From the NCBI GenBank assembly GCA_025201865.1, contig MU603208.1, positions 1 through 15,137 of the forward strand: a stretch of DNA of 15,137 bases, read 5' to 3'. The stretch comes from Ramicandelaber brevisporus (taxonomy: Eukaryota > Kickxellomycota > Ramicandelaberales > Ramicandelaberaceae). Shown one piece after another: positions 1-7,988 of this stretch. The notes beneath the pieces were generated by a model, which had not been told where the DNA came from, did no database searches, and saw only the letters and a list, made by a program, of their open reading frames with translations. The translations under genes were made by a program, and so were the position numbers. The number at the start of each line of letters is the position of its first letter. Positions within the stretch are counted from its first letter, which is position 1.

Positions 1-272
1 TACGATCGACAGCTGTGACTGAGCAGCCGACACGTGACGCGCACCATTCGCAACCGCAGTAGCATCGAACGACGCCCCCTCCCTTTCTTCTACCCTTTAT
101 CTCACAGGCCACTGAATTGCTTCACATGGTGTCACCCAACAGTTATTGACAAAGGAAATAGCTTAAGTTCTGGGTACATCAGTCCACCGCGACTTAGCTG
201 ACTATGGGTTAAATTCCGTTAGACATCCAACTCCATTACGCAGCATCTCACTCATCATTCGATGTGGCTTTG

Positions 273-289
273 TATTCACGGGTGGGCCG
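273..289 (+). repeat. GC-rich motif, left copy of distant inverted pair
   Basis: The 17-mer tattcacgggtgggccg is the reverse complement of 1443-1459 except at one position (16 of 17). The inner 13 bases, 277-289, match exactly. A TTTTACGCAAAA element lies about 40 bp downstream; the partner copy abuts TTTTACGTAAAA. The shared pairing suggests a composite regulatory unit or the ends of an old element of about 1.2 kb. Only the short match is seen directly. Confidence 0.6.
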
Positions 290-413
290 CCCCCACGAAA
301 AATTTGTCTTAAGTTGTATGACATGGTATTTTACGCAAAAGCATTCCACACCGAGTTGATATATGCACTTGGAGAGCAATGGCGACCGCCTAATCACGAC
401 TAGATGACCAGGT

Positions 414-467
414 TAGACCAGATGGTCACACTAGACCAGCTGTCCGGATTAGACCAGTTGTCTGCAC
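414..467. repeat. 18-bp tandem repeat, three units
   Basis: Three copies begin with the identical 8-mer TAGACCAG at 414, 432 and 450, an exact 18-bp period. After the 8-mer the units keep a TG.. core (atggtc, ctgtcc, ttgtct) and diverge further along. A degenerate relative (tagatgaccagg) lies just upstream at about 401. No coding frame explains it. It could be a clustered protein-binding site or a decayed minisatellite. Confidence 0.75.
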
Positions 468-619
468 GAGGCTGACACTAGGCCGAGAGCCCTTGTACGC
501 TGCATTGTATATCGGGGGAGTAGCGAGCATTGACGACGGAGAGTGCGGCCAGACGAGTAGACCGCCGAACCGAGCGGATGCAGGCAGAGTTGTGCTCAAG
601 TAGCAATTGGGAGTGACCA

Positions 620-1013
620 AACCACCTTAAAAGAGGCGGCACGAGCGACAAGAAATAACCAAGCGTGGGCCGGCGAAGAGAAGGGAACGGCCGGCGAGAA
701 GGGTGTCTACGCGAAGTGAGGACCGAGGTGGCGTAGACGACGGAGGCAGCTGCTGCAGGAAACAGACGAGCAGACCGACAGGGACTTGGTTGTCTTGAAG
801 GGTCGAGGTGCAACCGACGGTGGCGCGACCAGAAGGCACGAGCACACACGTGCGGTGCAGAGGGAAGGGGGAAGAGTTGAGAGCAGGAAAGAGACGGTGC
901 GGTTCAGGGACAAAGCAGAAGGACGAAGAGAGAGGGAAGGGATGAGACACAGAAACAACCAGACACGGGAAAGGATGGTAGTTGTGCTGAGCGAGATGGC
1001 TGTATTTTATACA
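620..1013 (-). promoter_or_regulatory. Minus-strand TATA-like box with pyrimidine-rich leader
   Basis: Read on the minus strand, GTATAAAATAC (1003-1013) is a strong TATA-like element. The next ~370 bases in that direction are strongly pyrimidine-rich, seen as GA-rich on the plus strand. Pyrimidine-rich leaders often follow fungal promoters, so transcription toward the left edge is plausible. No ATG-started coding frame of note follows within the window. The transcript could be non-coding, spliced, or could belong to a gene beyond position 1. Confidence 0.35.
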
Positions 1014-1347
1014 CTCGAGGTACAGCGGCAGCAGTAGCACTCAGGAACGGAACGCGGCTGATACTTGATTCGCTGATTGGTGTGTTTGTTGAGAGAGGAG
1101 AGTTGAGTAAATCGTGTGTTGAGAAAATCAAAGGAGTGTGTGTGTTTGTGTGTATCTTTTTCTACGCAGAGTGGCGAACCTTCTTTGATCAGACAGCGCC
1201 TCTAGCAGTATCGTTCGTCGCTGTTTCGGCACACGCTCTTCTGTAAACAACATCATCTAACTGTACCGCTCAGTGCGGGACTTTGGTGTCATTTTAATGT
1301 CATTTTATGTGATTTGATAAGAGGAAGGACAAGGAGAAGGGGATGTA

Positions 1348-1440
1348 TTTTACGTAACTGACATGCTGCCTTTACGTAAAGTGTATGTTTCTGGGTAAGA
1401 AAATCTGGAAGACTTGTAGGACAGATGATTTTACGTAAAA
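1348..1440. promoter_or_regulatory. Cluster of three TTTACGTAA palindromes (bZIP-like sites)
   Basis: TTTTACGTAA (1348-1357), TTTACGTAAA (1371-1380, perfect 10-bp palindrome) and TTTTACGTAAAA (1429-1440, perfect 12-bp palindrome) lie within 93 bp. A one-base variant, TTTTACGCAAAA, is at 329-340. TTACGTAA is a known type of site for basic leucine-zipper factors of the Yap/ATF/PAR groups. Three near-perfect copies so close together are unlikely to be chance in DNA of this composition. Which gene they control is unknown, since none is visible within 1 kb. Confidence 0.6.
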
Positions 1441-1442
1441 CA

Positions 1443-1459
1443 CGGCCCACCCGTGTATA
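1443..1459 (-). repeat. GC-rich motif, right copy of distant inverted pair
   Basis: The sequence cggcccacccgtgtata is inverted relative to 273-289 with one mismatch. It follows the palindrome TTTTACGTAAAA (1429-1440) after two bases. An 11-bp piece, cacccgtgtat, recurs in the same orientation at 2828-2838 in the leader region of the kinase gene. That favours a recurring regulatory motif over a transposon end. Confidence 0.6.
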
Positions 1460-2096
1460 GAACACAAGGAGTTGAAAATGGGTAGATAAAAAGGGGGCAT
1501 TTTTTGTTTTGGATAACAAATGAATCGGTAGCCCCTTTATTCAGAGCAGCAAGCACCAGAAGAATGACCGCAGAATCTTGAGCATGAAGCAGTAGGATCC
1601 CAACCGGAAAGGTGGAATGTGAAGAGAAGCAAGTGTACGCGAGAATGGAGAATTGGATGGCTGTGAACAATGATAGACGACAGTGTGCACTCGCAGCTAC
1701 CGCTTATGTTCCTTTTCTTTTGCATCATCCATCCATAACAAGACCAATCTCGTCACTTGGAAATCAGAGTGTTCAATTCTCTTTCTTTCACTATCAAACC
1801 TTTTCGCCGGAACTGCTGGAACGTGTGAACTTCAGTCTCAAGCCTCGAAGTGTAACATCCATTGTGTTCAGCCACATAGAGCAATCTTCGGTGATAATGT
1901 CATCAGCTACTCAGCCGGCATAGTTCAAATTCTTTGACATCAATGTTCTTTTTTAATACTTTGAAGTAAGCATCTTTAAACAGAGTTGGCAGTTTCTTTG
2001 ATGGCATTACTTCTTTACAAGTGATTCACAAGCCAAATACCTTTTGACCTTATTGTTATTGTTGTTATTGTTGCTTTTGTCATCCTAAAGGTAAAA

Positions 2097-2124
2097 GTGG
2101 CGCCGCAAGATTAATTGCCGCCAC
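2097..2124 (+). other. Imperfect hairpin
   Basis: The arms GTGGCG-cc-GCAA and TTGC-CGCCAC form a 10-bp stem with a 2-nt bulge around the loop gattaa. The stem is mostly G-C. There is no T-run after it and no adjacent gene to attach a role to. Confidence 0.45.
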
Positions 2125-2192
2125 AAAGAAGAATGATGTCCTTTTCAGGAGATGGTCAAGCAAATCGAACATCGGAACCAAAATTTATTTTT

Positions 2193-2208
2193 ACACACAC
2201 ACACACAC
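2193..2208. repeat. (AC)8 dinucleotide microsatellite
   Basis: Eight uninterrupted AC units lie in non-coding DNA about 830 bp upstream of the kinase start. It is a simple-sequence repeat with no further signal. Confidence 0.9.
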
Positions 2209-2591
2209 AAAAGGGACAGACTGCCTGCGTTGCCACAGCTCTATGTACATTGCACTCCCCCCCCGTCTCGGTTTGTGTACATGAATGTGAATGAGGTCGC
2301 GTTCATTCCGATTCCTTGACCCGCTTTCTCTGTGGTTCACAAAGTACGTACATACCCGTTCACTCGCTCACTCACCCACCCACTCACTCACTCGCTGCAA
2401 GCACGCAAGTAAGCACGCACGCGCATATTTTACACTGTCGCTGCCACTATTACTCGCTGTCGCCGCCGCCGCCAGAGAACCTCCTGCGGCTTTGCGGTTC
2501 CTTGCTCAAACTTTTCTCTCTGGGCTATTTTTTCTTCTCTTTTCTTTTCCACCGCCGTCCTTTGAATCACCAAATACTCGAAAGAAGCCAG

Positions 2592-2623
2592 CAAACAAAC
2601 GAACAAACAAACGAACGAACGAA
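2592..2623. repeat. AAAC/AACG tetranucleotide array
   Basis: Alternating caaa and cgaa units run for about 32 bp within the CT-rich region upstream of the kinase gene. It is a tetranucleotide microsatellite with interspersed variants. Confidence 0.8.
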
Positions 2624-2838
2624 GACAACGACGCTGGTGGAGTTGTCGACTGCTAGCTTCCCAGTACTCACTACTCTCGTCTCTTTTGCACCTCTTTTTC
2701 TTTCACTCTCCCTCATCTTTCTGGACTTGACTGCGTGTTCGATACGTTTGTTTAGTGCTGTTGCCTCTCGGACTCTAATCACGGTCTGTTACTGCGTGCT
2801 CTTCTCCGGTAGAATTGCCTAGCAAAACACCCGTGTAT

Positions 2839-2904
2839 CAACAACAACAACAACAACAACAACAGCAGTAACAGCAGCAGTAACAGCAGCAGCAGCAACA
2901 GCAG
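2839..2904. repeat. CAA/CAG trinucleotide tract in the kinase leader region
   Basis: About eight CAA units pass into CAG units interrupted by two TAACAG steps. The tract lies 139-204 bp before the kinase ATG. It is probably untranslated: the TAA steps break one frame and no ATG occurs between about 2900 and the kinase start. Its reverse strand reads as a poly-Cys frame, which is an artefact. Confidence 0.85.
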
Positions 2905-2977
2905 ATAGTATATCGACACGCTGTTCTCGCTCTTCGATAGGAGCTGGCCTTCTTAACCTTGACCCCACCTTCCAACA

Positions 2978-3040
2978 CTTCCTCACCTCCTCTCCTCACC
3001 TCCTCACCTCCAGTATTCAGCATTCAGCATTCAGCATTCA
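2978..3040 (+). repeat. Stacked short repeats abutting the kinase start codon
   Basis: A CTCCTCACC-type array (about 2978-3012) is followed by the heptamer ATTCAGC at 3015, 3022 and 3029 plus a partial fourth copy. The array ends two bases before the ATG at 3043. The kinase 5' leader is therefore largely tandem repeat and probably varies in length between strains. No upstream ATG is present in it. Confidence 0.8.
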
Positions 3041-3042
3041 TC

Positions 3043-5986
3043 ATGAATAAATATCGCGAGGTGCGCCAGATCGGCTCTGGTGCATTCAGCCAGGTGATTC
3101 AGGCAATCCACGGACCAACCGGCGACTTTGTAGCAATCAAGAAGGTGTTTCGCGGCTTGAACAATCCGAACAACTCTTCGTCATCGGCAGCAGCAGCAGC
3201 TTCAGCATTGGCAGCGGCACAGGCAGAAGCAGATGTATTGACTCAGCTTCGTCATCCAAATATCATTCATTTACGAGAAACGTTCAAAGATGGTCCACAG
3301 CTGTGCATTGTGTTAGAGTATATGGATCTGAACTTACACGAATTGATTACACAGCGAGACAGTTCGTTGTTTGAAGAGTCGGCCGTACAGGGCATTCTGC
3401 GACAGGTTCTCGAGGGCATTTGCTTCATCCACAGCGCCGGTTACATTCACCGAGACTTGAAGCCCGAGAATCTGCTTGTCCACGGAAACGTTGTGAAGAT
3501 TGCCGATATGGGACTAGTGCGGCCGGTCCACAGCAAGCGGCCATTGACAGCATATGTCTCAACTCGCTGGTATAGAGCGCCAGAGCTTATGCTTCAGATC
3601 GACATTTACGGTTGCCCGGTCGACATTTGGGCCATCGGCACAATTGCTGCCGAGCTGCTCTCTCTTCAGCCCCTGTTCCCGGGATCGTCACAAATTGATC
3701 AGCTGCAGCGTATTTTCCGGGTTCTGGGCTCCCCTACTCTGACGCGTGGAAATGGCGATGCGTGGTATGTGGGTGCGGTCCAGGCACGCAAGCTGGGTGT
3801 CTCGTTCAATGTTGAGAAGACTGTACCACTCAGTGATTTATTGCCAAGAACAGTGTCGGAGCGGATGGTGCAATTTATTGGATCGATGCTGCGTCTCAAC
3901 CCGGGCAGCCGAGTCTCGGCGAAGCAGGCGCTCGAGCAGGCCAACTCATTCTTTGCGGCATCCTTTGAGATTCCTTACACACTGCCTCCCGGCGCAGTCA
4001 CATATGCCGATGGCAGCAGCAGCTACCGCTCCGATCACATCGAGGCACAGCCTGCCGTGCTACAGCACCAACTTCTTCCCCAGCAATCTCAGCAGCAGCA
4101 AGCTGATTCAGACGCACCATTGTTGACTCGATTGATGCGCAAGGTTCGCAGCCGTGGCGATCTTTCATCGGCTGCAACTATCACTACTACTACTACCACC
4201 ACTGCTGCAGTTGCCAAGCCACAGACATCGTCTGGCCAGAGTGCACCTTTATCACCTCCACCCATGCCTCCTCTTCCACCTCTCCCTGCCATGATGTCTC
4301 CCGTTTCAGATGCTACTCTTGCACCAGAAGTGCCTCCACGCTCTCAGTCACATGCTGTCTCAATTGATAGCAATCATCATCAACCATTGCAACAGCAGTA
4401 TCAGCAAGCGCCGCCGATGCGTCCCACTCACGGTCGTCGAGCATCAAGGACTCTTCATTCACGCAGCAGTTCTCGCCAGTATCTCAACATCAGTGGTGAC
4501 ATTCCTCCGCTTCCAAAGCCACGTCCATCTGCAACTCTCGACAGTCTGGCAGTTCCACGCCAAGGCAGCTTAGACCATCCATCTCTCGCCAGTATGATGT
4601 CGCCTACATTGGAAACAACCCGTGGTGCTCGTGGTGGCCAAATCACAGTTCAACCACCTCTCCAGTCCAAGGCGTCACTGGACATGAACAAGAACTTGGC
4701 TGCTGCTACTGCTGCTACTGCTACTGCTACTGCCACTGATAGCTGGAGTGCACTGGATGACCCTGATCCCACTACCGCATCCGCTGCAGGCGCTGTCCCA
4801 ACATTCTTTGCTCGCAGCCGCGCTCGGTCCATGCTTCCTGCGGCTCCCAAGAGCGAGACATTAGTTGCAGAACCCGACTCAACAGTGCAAGCCGCGGTCA
4901 ACATTTTCAAACCGCCTCCATCGTCGCCTCGCACTCTGCGTCTGTTGGCTGAACCTGGTCGCTTCATTGCAACTCGACACGCACCTCCTCCACCATTTGT
5001 TCCCCTGCCGATCCAACAACAACCTTGCTCTGAGCCACTTATGGGAAACGCTGCGGATCCCGTGCCTAGTTTGGAAATCCCCAACAACAACAACAAGTCA
5101 CCATCGATCCAAGACAATGTTTCAGTTCATTCAGTTCATGCAGACAAGCATGAGGTTGCAGGTGAGCAGGATACACTTGGTGCAGTTGCCGTCATGCATG
5201 AAGCTTCGCTGTCGTCTGCCGTCGACGACGAGATCAGCGAGGTGCCCCAGGTTGAACATTCAGAGCCAGCTGCAGGAGAAGAAGAAGAAGAAGTTGCCGC
5301 GGATTTCACGGATGCGCCAATCATTGGCCAGGAAATTTCTCCAACCGGAGATGAGTCCCCCTCAGTCGCAGGTACACCAACCAGTAACGTCAGCAACCAC
5401 GCTGATACACTCGCAGCTTCAACCAACAGCACAACTGAAATCGAGTCGCCTGAGCAACCAGTCTCTACCGCTTTGAGTCCGCGCTCGTCCACTTCGTCCA
5501 CTTCGTCCTCCCAACAGCAACAGCAACAACAGCAGCAACAGCAATCACCACAACAACAAATATCAGCCGGTCCGAAGCGTCAGCCAAACCTGCTTTCTCC
5601 TGCACCGTCGCGCTCACCTTCTTCCAGCACCGATATCTCTGACTATCCTGCCTCTCTGACACCTTCACTGCTCTCCATGGCTGGCCTGACTCCGCGTGAT
5701 TCTTGGCGCCTTTCCGGCGGCGATATCTCGTCAACTCTCGATCGCAACTTTGGCGGCTCGCTCGTTCTCGACTTTTCGCTGCCAAAAGTGGATGCTGCCT
5801 CGCCACAAAACACAGCCGCGATCGGCCTTGGTCTTCAAACTCCAGCCGCCACTCCAGGAGGAGGCTCGGGAGTTCATGCACAAGGCAGTCGTGCAATGTC
5901 GCCAGTCCCAGTTGCAGCAGCAGCAGCAGGACGACGTGGCGCTGGCATCCAGATGCTGCAAGGTGTCACTGGCGCACCTATGAGTC

Positions 5987-6026
<40 letters not shown>

Positions 6027-7500
6027 CGCCACGCCACCTCGACCACCAGTATCGCGCAGCATCAGTTCTGGCAACAATCAATCTCAGCAACATGAATTGG
6101 TACAACGCACCAGCCGCAGTGATCTTTCGTCATCATACCTCAACTCGTCCACTGACTCGCTACGGCGCAATGGCTCTGGCCGGATATCATCTCCACGGAG
6201 CGAGGCTGATTCTGCGTCAGCTGCTTTGCGGCGCTCATTGTCTAGCAAGGTCAACAAGTCTCTTCGCGCGGCAGCATCCAGTGTCACGCTTGGCAGCCAT
6301 GAAACCCCAGCAACCACAGCAGCCAGCGTTACAGTGTCTCAGAGCGCATCAAATTCTGACTTGAACAGCGATTCATCATCATTCGCCATGCCATTATCAC
6401 CATCCAGCATTACCACAACGACAACCAGCAGTTCTTTGTCGCGACGCGCATCATCAAAGTCACAGAGCCAGCAGCCTTCAGCAGAACTTTCATCTCAGGA
6501 GCGGCAACAGCTCAAGGCAGAACGACAGCGCGCTCGTCAAGAGTTGATGCGGCGAGTTCGAAACACACTTGGCAACAAGATCAATGCACGCGATGCTAAC
6601 AGCAACGGCAACAACAACAATAATAGTAACCACGACAACGACAATGAACCAACAAGTCCCAATGGCACTGGTATCAGCGACGCGCCATTGACAACACCTG
6701 GACTCAGCACTGCAGCAAGCATGTTCCCAAGCGCTCGTACATCATTCGACAATGGTCCAAGCTCCACAGCCATCAATGTTGGACTTGGCTCAATGTCTGA
6801 TTTGACCTCTGCGATCGCCGCAGCTGCAGAGCGGATAGCAGAAGTGCCAACTGATCATCTGGATACCCAGTCACCTCCATTGGACTCATTACCTGATCCA
6901 AGCAAGTCCCCGCTACAGTCATTGCAGCTCGATTCTGTCGGATCAACTGTCACTAGTGTTCCCAGTGTAATTACACCTGAACAGTCAGCCATTGAAGATA
7001 TCAAGCACTCTGAGGTTGAGATCAGTGTAGAGGCTGAAGACGTCGACTATGGTGATGACGAGGCTGAAGAGCAAGTCCCATGGCAGCCGCGTGCTCTGCA
7101 GGTATTCCCGCCATCTCAGGCAATGCTTGCTCAGCAGCAACCAAAGAAGAAGGGCTCGTTCTTCAAGCGAATCCTCTCGGTTGGCAACTCGAACAGCTCT
7201 GGCTTGACAATTCCTCCAACTGCCACACCGATTCCAGCCGGCCCACTCTCTCCATCTCTCCCGCTATCACCGCCACCAAGTGGCAGACGCGGTGGACGCG
7301 CTGTTATTGTTACACAGCCAGTGTACGCTGAGACTCCTCTCGATCCAACCATGCTCCCTCCTCAGCCAACTTACAAGGTCACCATGGACAACCTGGGCGG
7401 TGGCGACATTCCAGCGCCTCCACAGCAACAAACACCAGAACCAGCTCGCGAACCGCGCAAGAAGCGATCTCTTGCATTTGGTCTTGCACGCAATTCTTAG
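3043..7500 (+). CDS. RCK-family (Ime2/MAK-like) Ser/Thr protein kinase with long disordered tail
   Basis: A 1485-residue protein starting at the first ATG (tcatcATGaat); frame continues upstream only from a TTG, so the ATG is preferred. It ends in TAG. The kinase domain spans about residues 4-304: glycine loop GSGAFSQV (11-18), VAIKK with Lys33, a Ser/Ala-rich insert (44-60) before the helix-C Glu62, HRDLKPEN (136-143), D-M-G instead of DFG (155-157), the T-A-Y activation motif before VSTRWYRAPE (169-181), and DIWAIG (194-199). The TxY plus VSTRWYRAPE pattern marks the RCK group (MAK, ICK, MOK, yeast Ime2). T-A-Y matches Ime2, whose known role is meiotic entry and progression. The tail (~1180 residues) is disordered, with Q11, A11, Pro-rich runs, many SP/TP sites and RRxS sites, two similar basic helices (LMRKVRS near 366, LMRRVRNT near 1168), KKKGSFFKRIL (from 1368) and a basic C-terminus. 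Family membership is firm; a meiotic role is inferred. Confidence 0.93.
5512..5559 (+). repeat. Coding polyglutamine tract
   Basis: Eleven Gln codons (mixed CAA/CAG), then Ser-Pro, then three more Gln, in the disordered kinase tail at about residues 824-839. The codon mix makes it less slippage-prone than a pure CAG run. Confidence 0.9.
5992..6024 (+). repeat. Coding polyalanine tract, pure GCA repeat
   Basis: Eleven uninterrupted GCA codons encode an Ala run at about residues 984-994 of the kinase tail, next to a Pro/Thr-rich stretch. The pure codon run marks a likely length-variable microsatellite. Confidence 0.92.
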
Positions 7501-7988
7501 ATGTTCTTCATTGTTCTTTCTTCCTACATCTCTCCTATATCCATCGTATACTCTTTTCTTTACTTTTTTTTTACTCTGTTCTCGCATTTTTCTTCACTTT
7601 CTAACTGCAGGATGATGTATTTCTGCCATTTTTCACCTATTACACCTCGCGTCTACCCTAGTTTGTTTAAAAGAACCTTCTCTGTTGTCTATAGTAAGAA
7701 TATTAGGAATTGATGCGTGGACAAACAACAGCAGGTTTAGAAGTGCGATCCAACCAAGAGTACATATGCACATCGTTAGTCGGCTTTCAATTAAACGTAC
7801 ATGTTGGTGGATAACAGTGTAGATAGAGTGCCGATTTGTTGATTTTGTTTGCGCTTTGTTTGTTTTTGTTTGCTCCTAACGAAGTGACTGGTTTACTCTC
7901 TCTGATCTCAACTACTCGACTGAAGATTGACCACTATCAACAGCAACAGCAGAACAGAACAACCAATCTACCCAGCAACCAGCCAACC
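7501..7988. other. Intergenic region: kinase 3' end and zinc-finger gene promoter
   Basis: A 488-bp gap. The first ~170 bp are pyrimidine-rich, as expected for a 3' untranslated region. ATTAAA at 7790-7795 is a possible poly(A) signal for the kinase gene. A T/TG-rich stretch (about 7836-7872) precedes the zinc-finger gene. The zinc-finger frame is open upstream of its ATG from a TTG at 7836, but the 51 extra residues look like translated leader and are not annotated as protein. No RNA gene was recognised. Confidence 0.6.

Larger units (their letters stand above)
1..2838. other. Long intergenic region, no supported gene
   Basis: No ATG-started frame here has protein-like composition. The longer open stretches (about 478-1040 on the minus strand, 1612-1937 on the plus strand) begin at GTG or TTG, are rich in Ser/Arg/Leu/Pro, and follow from biased base composition. 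The region holds an 18-bp triple repeat (414-467), a distant inverted motif pair (273-289 and 1443-1459), three bZIP-like palindromes (1348-1440), a purine-rich block (about 620-990), a hairpin (2097-2124), an (AC)8 tract (2193-2208), a CACTCGCTCACTCAC-like array (about 2359-2424) and an AAAC/AACG array (2592-2623). The 3' half is pyrimidine-rich on the plus strand, as expected upstream of the kinase gene. Short or multi-exon genes and non-coding RNAs cannot be excluded. Confidence 0.6.

Noticed and set aside
478-1040. Several minus-strand open frames of 76-137 codons
   Set aside because: None starts with ATG where examined, and composition is Ser/Leu/Pro/Arg, as expected from pyrimidine-rich sequence.
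1612-1937. Two overlapping plus-strand open frames of about 84-103 codons
   Set aside because: Both begin at GTG, overlap in different phases and show no recognisable domain. Chance frames are the simpler reading.
2838-3023. Minus-strand frame with a run of cysteines
   Set aside because: It is the reverse translation of the CAA/CAG microsatellite and adjacent CT repeats, so it is not a protein.
4089-7352. Many antisense and alternate-frame open stretches within the kinase gene
   Set aside because: They are shadows of a long low-complexity coding region with biased codons.
7836-7988. N-terminal extension of the zinc-finger protein with a hydrophobic, signal-like start
   Set aside because: It would need a TTG start; the first ATG at 7989 has a good context, and a secretory signal does not suit a zinc-finger protein.
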